A stretch of DNA of 64,000 nt from CAYYJR01 sp964472305 (lineage in GTDB: Bacteria > Armatimonadota > Hebobacteria > CAIYQO01), in contig CAYYJR010000001.1 in NCBI GenBank assembly GCA_964472305.1, positions 124,001 to 188,000 on the forward strand. Direction: 5' to 3'. Every line of letters begins with the position of its first letter. The stretch's first letter is position 1. Position numbers and translations under genes: made by a program. Positions 43,829 to 51,695 of the stretch are shown here, piece after piece. The notes under the pieces were generated by a model. That model ran no database searches. It was not told the origin of the DNA and saw only the letters and a list, made by a program, of their open reading frames with translations.

Positions 43829-44974
43829 TTGGTATTGTCACTATACACCATTGATTCACGGGATGCGGAGGCGTTTCTCATTTCCGAGCAAAAAACATCC
43901 TGGGGCCAGCAACTGCGTCAAAACTGGAAATCCAAAGTCTACCAGCTTAAACTGGTTGCCCTGGTCTTAATCATTCTATCCGCCATCGGCGCCATCTTTT
44001 ACCGGATTGTGCTGGGCTGGTCGCTGTCGGAAGCATTGCTGCAGATCGTCAACACCATCAGCACGCTGGGGGGTAATGTCAAGCCCGTCGAGGAAGCGCT
44101 ACGTCCCCTGCACGAATGGTTCAGTATCTTCTACATCACCACCATCCTCGTGGTCGTCCTCTGGGGCGTCAGTCTGCTTATTGAAGCCATGGTGCGCGGC
44201 GAATTAGTCTATTACTGGGGGGCACGGCGTATGGAACGACGCATCGCGCAATTATCCAAACACTACATCATTTGCGGATTCGGCCGCATGGGCCAGGAAA
44301 TCGCCCGCTCGTTCCTGCAATCCCGCAAAGCGTTTGTCGTGGTCGAACACAACCCGATTCAGTTGCCGGCGCTGGAGAACTCAAACTACCTGTATGTGCA
44401 GGGGGATGCTCGTGAAGACGAGTCATTGTTGCGCGCTGCTGTTGTCCGCGCGCGCGGCTTGGTCGCCGTTGCCGCCACGGACGAGGAAAACGTCTACATC
44501 ACCCTCAGCGCGCGTGTGCTGAACCCCGAAATATTCATTGTCACCCGCTGTTCACAAGCCTCGGGCGAAGCGAAATTGCTGCGTGCGGGCGCCGACCGGG
44601 TTATTTCACCCTATGTCACCGGGGGACGGCGCATCGCCCAGGCCATATTGCGTCCGTCAGTGGTTGAATTCCTCGATACTGTCATTCATGGCGAACAAAT
44701 GGAGATGGTGCTCGAAGAAGTCACCATCGAGAGGGATTCACCCGCCAACGGCACTGCATTGGGTGACGGCACCGATCCGGAAACCCAGTTGGGTGTGCAT
44801 GTGCTGGGCATCATGACGCGAGACGGGCGCATGCTGATGCGCGAATTTCATGCGTATGTCCTGCAGGTTGGTGATACGTTAATCCTGCTGGGCGAACCGG
44901 CACCCATGCAGGCGGCCATCAAGCGCCTCACCGGAAAAGTGGTGGAACTGACCGAAGGCGCTTCACTGGTATGA
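43829..44974 (+). CDS. potassium-channel-like RCK protein with altered filter
   Basis: The frame encodes 381 residues: a transmembrane helix (about 40-60), a pore-helix region, a second helix (about 97-118), then RCK_N (YIICGFGRMGQEIARSFLQSRKAFVVVE) and RCK_C domains. This is the MthK/TrkA-N channel plan. The filter position reads TLGGN at 79-83 where K+ channels have TVGYG, so selectivity or conduction is in doubt. The start is uncertain: the frame opens with TTG at 43829 or 43835 and no ATG lies before the first helix. GGAGG at about 43866 hints at initiation nearer residue 17. Confidence 0.8.
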   Translation: MVLSLYTIDSRDAEAFLISEQKTSWGQQLRQNWKSKVYQLKLVALVLIILSAIGAIFYRIVLGWSLSEALLQIVNTISTLGGNVKPVEEALRPLHEWFSIFYITTILVVVLWGVSLLIEAMVRGELVYYWGARRMERRIAQLSKHYIICGFGRMGQEIARSFLQSRKAFVVVEHNPIQLPALENSNYLYVQGDAREDESLLRAAVVRARGLVAVAATDEENVYITLSARVLNPEIFIVTRCSQASGEAKLLRAGADRVISPYVTGGRRIAQAILRPSVVEFLDTVIHGEQMEMVLEEVTIERDSPANGTALGDGTDPETQLGVHVLGIMTRDGRMLMREFHAYVLQVGDTLILLGEPAPMQAAIKRLTGKVVELTEGASLV

Positions 44975-45125
44975 TCGCCTGGCAGTTGCGCAGGCCTGAA
45001 CAGCGTCTCGCCGCACTGCTGACCGACTCAACCACCGTACCGGGCACTCGCTTTAACCGACCAAACCACGGTCAAATGCTGACGCAATCGGTATGACGCG
45101 CAGAAATACCTGCGGCGGCACCACG

Positions 45126-45156
45126 AAAAATGCCGGGCACGTAGCACGTGCCCGGC
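45126..45156 (-). terminator. sigH terminator
   Basis: On the minus strand a perfect 11-bp stem (45132-45142 with 45146-45156) with a three-base loop is followed, after one A, by TTTTT (45126-45130), 24 bases past the sigH stop. Confidence 0.88.
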
Positions 45157-45180
45157 GTTGAATGCTTCACGACGCAGCGG

Positions 45181-45828
45181 TCAGGCGATTACCATCATGC
45201 TCTTCAGCGACTTGCCGATTTTGCGTTTGGCGCGCTGCAGGGCGTTGTCGATGGACTTCACCCGGCGATTCAACTCCACCGCGATTTCCTGATACGATTT
45301 GCCTTCCAGATGGCTGCGCAGCACGGCGCTTTCCAGGCTGGACAGGTCACGGCGAATGCGGCGGCGCAAATCGTCGGAGAATTGCTGGGTAATCACCACT
45401 TCTTCGGGATCGCTGGTGGCTGTTTCGGCGAGTGTATCGAGCAGGGTGCGGTCGGAATCGGAGTCGAACAGATTGGTATGCAGGCTGACGTAGGAATTGA
45501 GCGGAATGTGTTTCTGGCGAGTGGCGGCCTTGATGGCGGTGAAGATCTGACGGCTGATACATAACTCGGCGAAGGCACGGAACGGCAGCATGCGGTCGTT
45601 GCGGAAATCGCGGATCGCTTTGAACAGGCCGATCATGCCTTCCTGCACGATGTCTTCATGGTCAGCGCCGACCAGGAAATAGGAGCGCGCTTTTCCTTCA
45701 ACGACACTGCGGTATTTACAGAGAAGATGCTCGGTGGCCAATTGCGAGCCTTCCTTGGCATAGATGACGACCTCTTCATCGCCCATTCCGTGGAAATTGA
45801 CGAAGTGATCGCGTATCGTCAAAAACAT
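45181..45828 (-). CDS. sigH: RNA polymerase sigma factor SigH family
   Basis: The 215-residue protein matches the sigma-H (Spo0H) group: an N-terminal region 2 (EHLLCKYRSVVEGKARSYFLVGADHEDIVQEGMIGLFKAIRDF), RAFAELCISRQIFTAIKAATRQKHIPLNSYVSL, and region 4 (LSSLESAVLRSHLEGKSYQEIAVELNRRVKSIDNALQRAKRKIGK). In Firmicutes this sigma factor drives early sporulation and competence genes. Its presence with an outer-membrane porin points to a diderm lineage where its role is unknown. GGAGG precedes the ATG; it has its own promoter, a 150-base leader and a terminator. Confidence 0.92.
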   Translation of the reverse strand: MFLTIRDHFVNFHGMGDEEVVIYAKEGSQLATEHLLCKYRSVVEGKARSYFLVGADHEDIVQEGMIGLFKAIRDFRNDRMLPFRAFAELCISRQIFTAIKAATRQKHIPLNSYVSLHTNLFDSDSDRTLLDTLAETATSDPEEVVITQQFSDDLRRRIRRDLSSLESAVLRSHLEGKSYQEIAVELNRRVKSIDNALQRAKRKIGKSLKSMMVIA

Positions 45829-46144
45829 AATCCGCCCTCCATTCTACCCAAAAGTTTCCTATGCAAGGTCAGGGGCGAAAGCCGGGTGACCCGGGAGGCG
45901 CTCGCTCCACCGCTGGGGGAAAGATTGAAAGTCCGTCTCTGTTGCGGATGACACACCAGTGATCCCTCTTCACGAATCACAGTGAAATTATAGGAACAAG
46001 GACAAGCGAGCGTCAAGGGCCTTTGGGGGGGCAAGTCGGTTTTTCTTACAAAATTCCTCCTTGCCGGCGAAAATATTTTTTCGCTTGCCCGTCAATAGCC
46101 CTACCGGCGTGTTAGGGATGACACGGAAATGGGAGATTTTCACG
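45829..46144. other. intergenic region, 316 bases, with sigH leader
   Basis: It contains the sigH promoter (45987-46016) and about 150 bases of transcribed leader before the sigH ATG. A short GGGTGACCCGGG partial palindrome lies in the leader. No known riboswitch pattern is evident to me. Confidence 0.55.
45987..46016 (-). promoter_or_regulatory. sigH promoter
   Basis: On the minus strand TTGACG (46011-46016), 18 bases, TATAAT (45987-45992). Confidence 0.75.
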
Positions 46145-46936
46145 CTAAATAGCACGTGGAGCCGGCGTGCGGCCCAACAATGTCCGCACCGCCGCTTCAA
46201 TATCCGCACTGGCCATCAACGCCTCTCCGACCAGTACGGCGGCTACTCCGGCGGCCTCCAGTTCCATCACCTGGTCGGATGTGGTGATGCCGCTCTCACT
46301 GACTGCCAGACGATCGGCGGGGATATGCGGCAACAGCGCGTACGTGGTGCGCAGATCGATGGTAAAGGTATGCAGGTCGCGGTTGTTGATGCCGATCACG
46401 CGGGCGTCTGCCGCGAGGGCGATCTCCAGCTCAGCCTGATCGTGCACCTCCACCAGTGCGTCCAACCCGCAGGCGGTCGCCAGGCGCAGCAGTTCGGTCA
46501 ACTCGGTGGGTGCGAGCGCCGCCACGATCAGTAGCACGGCATCCGCGCGTCCGACGGCTTCGAATATTTGCGCCGGATGAATGATGAAGTCCTTGCGCAA
46601 CAGCGGCAGCGTGGCGACGGCGCGCACCGTGTCAAGGTAAGCCAGCTTTCCCTGGAAAAACGGTTCGTCGGTGAGCACCGAGATGGCGGACGCACCGGCA
46701 GCCTGGTAGGCGCGGGCAATAGCCTCGGGGTGAAAGTCGGCGCGGATGAGGCCGCGTGACGGCGACGCCTTTTTAACTTCGGCAATGAGGGCGATGCCGG
46801 GCGCGGCAAGCGCACGCATGAATCCGCGCGCCGGCGGTGCGGTGGGCGGCGCGGTCGGCAGATCGGTTCGCGATGCCAGCATGGCCTCCGTCGTCGCCAG
46901 AATGCGGTCGAGATAGGTTCCGGTCTGTTTGGGCAT
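46145..46936 (-). CDS. trpC: indole-3-glycerol phosphate synthase
   Basis: The 263-residue TIM-barrel enzyme makes indole-3-glycerol phosphate for tryptophan. Conserved parts are ALIAEVKKASPSRGLIRADFHP (catalytic Lys and phosphate site), ISVLTDEPFFQG, LLRKDFIIHPAQIFEA, GLDALVEVHDQAEL, IGINNRDLHTFTIDL and AVSESGITTSDQV. I use the ATG at 46936; an ATG at 46984 adds 16 residues, and neither has a strong ribosome binding site. No other trp gene is adjacent. It is divergent from the M19 peptidase gene with about 100 bases between. Confidence 0.95.
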   Translation of the reverse strand: MPKQTGTYLDRILATTEAMLASRTDLPTAPPTAPPARGFMRALAAPGIALIAEVKKASPSRGLIRADFHPEAIARAYQAAGASAISVLTDEPFFQGKLAYLDTVRAVATLPLLRKDFIIHPAQIFEAVGRADAVLLIVAALAPTELTELLRLATACGLDALVEVHDQAELEIALAADARVIGINNRDLHTFTIDLRTTYALLPHIPADRLAVSESGITTSDQVMELEAAGVAAVLVGEALMASADIEAAVRTLLGRTPAPRAI

Positions 46937-47038
46937 GGGTCGTGCGATGTCCTCTCTGCGCAAGGTACGGGTGTATTCTCGCATATTCCGGGAACATGGA
47001 CAAGGAACACCGGCGAAAAGGGCGAAAAAGGCGGGAAC

Positions 47039-48082
47039 ATGAGGTGGATAATCGATGGACATGAAGATCTGGCATGGAATGCCGTGATGCTGGGACGCGA
47101 CCTGGCCGCTCCGGTGGCGACTATCCGTCAGGCGGAGGGGCCGGTCCCCGCTCATGGCGACGGTACGGCGACGGTCAGCCTGCCCGCGTTGCGCGCGGCG
47201 GATGTCCGCGTGGTGCTGGCGACCCTTTTCGTCCTGCCGCAGCGTCCGGGACGCGATCCCGTCCGGTGTTATCATTCTCCGGAAGAAGCCCATTGTCAGG
47301 CCATTGCCCAGCTCGAATATTACGAGCATTCGGCTGCTGTCGGCGAGGTGACGCTGCTGCACACCGCGGACGATCTGGCGGCGGCGGTTGCACAACGCGT
47401 GCCCACCCCCGGACTGGTGCTGTTGATGGAAGGCGCCGATCCGCTGCGCACGCCGGACGACCTGAGCCTTTTCGTGGAACGCGGCGTGCGCAGCATCGGA
47501 CTGTCATGGAAAGGCACACGTTACGCCGGCGGCACCGACGAACCAGGGCCGCTGACCCTGTTGGGTGAGACGTTGCTGCGCGAGATGGAGCGGCTGGGTG
47601 TAGCGTTGGATCTGAGCCATCTGGCGGACGTGGCCTGCTGGCAGGCGCTGCGGCGCTTCCGCGGGCGTGTCATCGCCTCGCATGCCAATTGTCGCGCGCT
47701 TTCACCCGGTGATCGGCAATTAAGCGACGACTTGATTCGCGCCATCGCCGACCGCGACGGCGCCGTCGGGTTGGTCATGTATAATCGTTTCATCCGCCCG
47801 GACTGGGACAGCTCGGCGGGGAAAGACGCGGTGAGGCTGGCCGATCTGGCTGCCCACGCGCGTTACATCGCCGACCTGGTCGGCCCGCGTTACGTGGCGT
47901 TGGGTACCGATCTCGACGGAGGCCTTGGACGCGAGGATGTCCCCCGTGAGATCGATACCGTGCTCGATCTGCCGCGTTTCGCCGACGCGCTGGCAAACGC
48001 GGGATTCACCCGGCTGGAGATCGACGGCGTGCTGGGCGAAAATTGGCGGCGCGTGTTGAGCGGCATCTTACCCTCCGCGTGA
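47039..48082 (+). CDS. M19 family membrane-type dipeptidase
   Basis: The 347-residue protein is a zinc dipeptidase of the renal dipeptidase type. The metal ligands sit in DGHEDLAW (His and Asp), LLMEGADPL (bridging Glu), ALDLSHLADVACW (His) and IASHANCRAL (His). VALGTDLDGGLG and GVLGENWRRVL close the barrel as in the family. No signal peptide is present, so it is cytosolic, unlike the mammalian namesake. It may hydrolyse dipeptides or D-amino-acid-containing peptides. The alpha/beta hydrolase gene follows 53 bases later. Confidence 0.92.
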   Translation: MRWIIDGHEDLAWNAVMLGRDLAAPVATIRQAEGPVPAHGDGTATVSLPALRAADVRVVLATLFVLPQRPGRDPVRCYHSPEEAHCQAIAQLEYYEHSAAVGEVTLLHTADDLAAAVAQRVPTPGLVLLMEGADPLRTPDDLSLFVERGVRSIGLSWKGTRYAGGTDEPGPLTLLGETLLREMERLGVALDLSHLADVACWQALRRFRGRVIASHANCRALSPGDRQLSDDLIRAIADRDGAVGLVMYNRFIRPDWDSSAGKDAVRLADLAAHARYIADLVGPRYVALGTDLDGGLGREDVPREIDTVLDLPRFADALANAGFTRLEIDGVLGENWRRVLSGILPSA

Positions 48083-48135
48083 GACGCGCAGGAAGAGATT
48101 GCTGTTCAGCAGGATCCCAAATAAAGGAGTATGCG

Positions 48136-48927
48136 ATGCAATTGACGATTGGCGAGTTGGAGATGTATTACGAAATCTCGGGCGAGGGCATCCCGCTGTT
48201 GTGCCTGCCCGCCTTTCCCTTCGACCACCGCATGTGGCACGCCCAGCAACCGCTGGATGATATCGCGCAGCGCATTTTGCCCGATTATCGCGGCACGGGC
48301 GCTTCGTCGCTGACACCGGGGCCCTATACGATGGATTTGCTGGCGGACGACATGCTGGCACTGCTCGATCACCTGCGGATCGACCGCGCGGTGGTGATGG
48401 GTGTCTCCATGGGTGTCTACACGGCTTTTGCCTTGTACGCGAAGGCTCCGGAACGTTTCCGTGGCTTCATCATCGCCGACACGCGCGCGGAGGCGGACAG
48501 CGCGGAAACCGCCGCCCGGCGCATGCGCACGGTCGAGGGGCTTCGCGCGGAAGGCACCGCCTTTTTGCGCGAGCGCGTGAACGACCTGTTCGCCGCCACC
48601 ACGCGGCGCGAGCATCCGGAACTGGTGGAGGAGATGCAGGCGGTGGCGCTGTCGCAGCATCCGGAGGGCCTGGCGCAGATCACCATCGGCATGGCGCTGC
48701 GCCCCGACCGCACCGATATGCTGACGCAGATCCTCACCCCGACGCTGGTGTTGTGCGGCGAGGAAGACACCGTCAGTCCGGCATCCGGCATGCTCACTAT
48801 GGCCAATCTCATTCCCGGTTCGCGCTTTTACCTCATTCCGCGCGCGGGGCATCTCTCCCCGCTGGAACATCCCGCCGTCGTCAATCTGCGCATACGCGAT
48901 TTTTTAGCCAGCTTGCCTCCCGTGTAA
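48136..48927 (+). CDS. alpha/beta-hydrolase
   Basis: The 263-residue protein has the alpha/beta-hydrolase fold: LPAFPFDHRMWHAQ (oxyanion region), the nucleophile elbow GVSMG with Ser91, the acid in LCGEEDTVSP and the His in PRAGHLSPLEHP. It is similar in size to 3-oxoadipate enol-lactonase and related small esterases, but the substrate cannot be named. AAAGGAG precedes the ATG. It lies between two hydrolase genes on the same strand. Confidence 0.88.
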   Translation: MQLTIGELEMYYEISGEGIPLLCLPAFPFDHRMWHAQQPLDDIAQRILPDYRGTGASSLTPGPYTMDLLADDMLALLDHLRIDRAVVMGVSMGVYTAFALYAKAPERFRGFIIADTRAEADSAETAARRMRTVEGLRAEGTAFLRERVNDLFAATTRREHPELVEEMQAVALSQHPEGLAQITIGMALRPDRTDMLTQILTPTLVLCGEEDTVSPASGMLTMANLIPGSRFYLIPRAGHLSPLEHPAVVNLRIRDFLASLPPV

Positions 48928-49051
48928 CCCGCGCCTTGCTTTCCGTGGATAATCTGTTTATCATTGGGCAATCCGGTATGAACCATCAAGGCACAACGAC
49001 TCCGAGATAATTCGTTGTGGCCTGGTATCCTGGTGGTGTAGAAAAACAGCC

Positions 49052-49846
49052 ATGATCATCGATATGCATACGCATGCCTTTCCAGACGCACTGGCGGAGC
49101 GCGCGGTGCGGTCGCTGGCGGCGACGGCGCAGGTGGAACCGCATTCCGACGGCACCTGTGCTGCACTGCGCGCGTCCATGCGCCGTGCCGGCATTGGATT
49201 GTCCGTCATCGCGCCCATCGCCACCAAACCGTCGCAGGCGCGTGCCATCAACGCCTGGGCGGCGGCGGTGAACCGGCAGTATGACGACTTGATCTGTTTT
49301 GGCAGCATTCACCCAGCCCAGGATGACTGGGCGGCGGAGATCGCGCGAATGCTCGCCGACGGCCTGCGCGGGGTGAAGTTTCATGGTGATTATCAGGATT
49401 TTTTCGCCGATGAGCCGCGCATGCTGCCCATCTATCGCGCGCTGGCGGACGCCGGTCTGATCGTGCTCTTTCACGCCGGGGTGGATATCGGCCTGCCACC
49501 GCCAGTGCACTGCACGCCCGAACGGCTAGCGCGCGTGCTGGACCAGGTTCCGCAGATGACTGCCATCGCTTCGCACATGGGCGGTTATGCGCAGTGGCAC
49601 GATGTCGAGCGCTGGCTGCTGGGCCGCGAGTTGTTTTTTGACACGTCGTATGCGCAGGCCGACATGGGCGCCGAATACATGACCGCGCTCATCGAGGCGC
49701 ATGATCCCGCGCGCGTGCTGTTCGGCACCGACTCGCCGTGGACCGATCAGGCGGCGGAAGTCGCCGCTTTCCGCGAGTTGCCGCTCACCGAAGTCGCGCA
49801 AGCCGCCGTGCTCGGGGACAACGCCGCGCGGTTATTGCACCGATAA
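49052..49846 (+). CDS. amidohydrolase-2 family metal-dependent hydrolase
   Basis: The 264-residue TIM-barrel protein carries the ACMSD/amidohydrolase-2 metal site: the N-terminal HxH in MHTHAFPD, LRGVKFHGDYQDF, the His in VLFHAGVDIG, the His in IASHMGGYAQW and the Asp in VLFGTDSPWTD. Family members are decarboxylases or hydrolases; the substrate is unknown. No clear ribosome binding site precedes the ATG. hisD follows after 20 bases, so the two probably share a transcript. Confidence 0.9.
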   Translation: MIIDMHTHAFPDALAERAVRSLAATAQVEPHSDGTCAALRASMRRAGIGLSVIAPIATKPSQARAINAWAAAVNRQYDDLICFGSIHPAQDDWAAEIARMLADGLRGVKFHGDYQDFFADEPRMLPIYRALADAGLIVLFHAGVDIGLPPPVHCTPERLARVLDQVPQMTAIASHMGGYAQWHDVERWLLGRELFFDTSYAQADMGAEYMTALIEAHDPARVLFGTDSPWTDQAAEVAAFRELPLTEVAQAAVLGDNAARLLHR

Positions 49847-49866
49847 TCCCACCCCCGAGAGGAGAA

Positions 49867-51183
49867 ATGATCGTGACCTGTACCGCTTTACGCGTGTTTC
49901 GCACCAGTGAGCTCTCCCCGGCGGAAATCAATCGACGGCTGTTGCCGCCGGCGGCGGACCTGGCCCGTGTGCAGGAGATCGTGGACGGCATTGTCGCTCG
50001 CGTGCGCGCGGAAGGCGACGCGGCGGTGCTGGAGTTGATCCGCCGGTTCGACTGGCCGCAGGCGACCCTCGACCAGCTCACCGTCACCCCTGACGAGATG
50101 GCGCGCGCGGCGGCGGAGATCGATGTGTCTACACGGGACGCCATGAAGCGGGCAGCCGAACACATCCGCCGATATCACCAGCGGCAAATGCCGTGCGACT
50201 GGTTCGACGCAATGGAGCCCGGCCTCGTTCTCGGCCAGCGCCACACCCCGGTGGACAGCGTGGCCTGTTACGTGCCAACCCGCAAGGCATCCATCCCTTC
50301 CTCACTGCTGATGAGCGTGGTCCCCGCGCAGGTGGCGGGAGTGCCGCGCATCGTGGTGGTCGGTCCGTGCCAGGCAGACGGCGCCATGCCTGCCGGCGTA
50401 CTCGCCGCAGCGCATCTGCTGGGCGTCACCGAGATGTATAAACTGGGTGGTGCGGTGGCGATGGCCGCGCTGGCGTTCGGCACCGACACCTTCTCCAGGG
50501 TCGATAAAATCGTCGGCCCGGCGAATATCTTCGGCACGCTGGCGAAGAAGGCGCTATACGGCGAGGTGGGCGTGGACGGCCTTTATGGCCCCAGCGAGGT
50601 GGTAGTGATCGCCGACGGCAGCGTACCCGCGGCGTGGGTGGCGGTAGACCTGGTCAGCCAGTCGGAGCACGGCGAAGATTCACAGAGCGTGCTCATCACC
50701 CCTGACGAAGCGTATGCCGCCGCGGTGGACGCCGCCGTGCAGGCGCTGCTCGCTGCTTCGCCGCGCGCGCAATATCTGGCGACCGCGCTGGAGCAGCGCG
50801 GGGCAGTGGTGCTGGTGCGCGACCTGGCGGAGGCGGTGGAGATGGCCAATCTGCTGGCGGCGGAACACCTCGAACTGGCGGTGGCCGCGCCGGAAACACT
50901 GTTCCCTGCCATCCGCCACGCCGGCTCCATCTTGCTGGGCGGCCATGCGCCGGTACCGGTGGGCGACTATTACGCCGGTCCCAGCCACATCCTTCCCACC
51001 GGCCGCACCGCGCGCTTTTCCAGCGGCCTGGGCGTCATGGATTTCCTCAAACGCTCCAGTCTTATCCAACTCACCCCCGACTGGCTTGCGGTCGCCGGCA
51101 GCGACATTACCACCCTCGCCGACCACGAAGGCCTGGACGCCCACGCGCAGGCGGTGAAGGTGCGGGTGGAGCAAGAGCGGTAG
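49867..51183 (+). CDS. hisD: histidinol dehydrogenase
   Basis: The 438-residue zinc enzyme performs the last two oxidations of histidine synthesis (histidinol to histidine). Landmarks include VDSVACYVPTRKASIPSSLLM, GPCQADGAMPAG, YKLGGAVAMAALAFGT, KIVGPANIFGTLAKKALYG, GLYGPSEVVVIAD, the Zn/catalytic SQSEHGEDSQSVLIT, AAEHLEL and YYAGPSHILPTG. The ATG at 49867 has GAGAGGAG directly upstream and gives normal length. No other his gene is adjacent, so the pathway is dispersed in this genome. Confidence 0.97.
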   Translation: MIVTCTALRVFRTSELSPAEINRRLLPPAADLARVQEIVDGIVARVRAEGDAAVLELIRRFDWPQATLDQLTVTPDEMARAAAEIDVSTRDAMKRAAEHIRRYHQRQMPCDWFDAMEPGLVLGQRHTPVDSVACYVPTRKASIPSSLLMSVVPAQVAGVPRIVVVGPCQADGAMPAGVLAAAHLLGVTEMYKLGGAVAMAALAFGTDTFSRVDKIVGPANIFGTLAKKALYGEVGVDGLYGPSEVVVIADGSVPAAWVAVDLVSQSEHGEDSQSVLITPDEAYAAAVDAAVQALLAASPRAQYLATALEQRGAVVLVRDLAEAVEMANLLAAEHLELAVAAPETLFPAIRHAGSILLGGHAPVPVGDYYAGPSHILPTGRTARFSSGLGVMDFLKRSSLIQLTPDWLAVAGSDITTLADHEGLDAHAQAVKVRVEQER

Positions 51184-51225
51184 AGAGCAACACTGCGTCG
51201 CAGTTGGCCTGGCCTTACGCTGTAT

Positions 51226-51618
51226 TCATTTTCCCGGGCGCCCGCGATCAGCTTGGGCTTTGAATGCCTTGTACTTGGCAACGGCTTCGGCGACGTAGTC
51301 GGTGACGAGTTGCGTATCGAGCTGCTCGAGCGAGGTGATGTCCAGCGTTTTCAGGATGCTGGTGCCCGCGCGCAACACACCGCGCGGGTCGTCGAGCATG
51401 GTGCCGTAGAGGAAGCGCAGGCAGACCGCGTGCTTTGTTACCCCGATGGCGCAAATCCACCGCCAGTAGTCATTGTTGAGCGTGTAAGTGAGCATGCGGT
51501 ATTTAATCGCGGTGTCGAAAGCTGGGCGCGCGCGCAGCACGGCGCCGTCGAGTGCCTGCACAATCGGCACAAAGCGCGCGTCGATGCCGGCCAGAAAAGT
51601 CTCGAGTGCCGATGCCAT
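51226..51618 (-). CDS. DUF1801 / YdhG-like protein
   Basis: The 130-residue protein matches the DUF1801 fold: DARFVPIVQALDGAVLRARPAFDTAIKYRMLTYTLNNDYWRWICAIGVTKHAV and the C-terminal VTDYVAEAVAKYKAFKAQ. Function is unknown; related domains occur with iron-chaperone-like frataxin folds. The ATG at 51618 is preceded by GGGGAGG. The open frame extends to 51729 and would overlap the penicillin-binding-protein gene, so the shorter start is preferred. Confidence 0.8.
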   Translation of the reverse strand: MASALETFLAGIDARFVPIVQALDGAVLRARPAFDTAIKYRMLTYTLNNDYWRWICAIGVTKHAVCLRFLYGTMLDDPRGVLRAGTSILKTLDITSLEQLDTQLVTDYVAEAVAKYKAFKAQADRGRPGK

Positions 51619-51695
51619 CAGCGTTGCCTCCCCACGGGTGATCCCTACCAGATTCGGCGTTGAACGCGATTGGCCTGCACCCGAACACACCGCGA

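Noticed and set aside
45829..45980. Riboswitch in the sigH leader
   Set aside because: I looked for purine, c-di-GMP and guanidine-type conserved blocks and found none.
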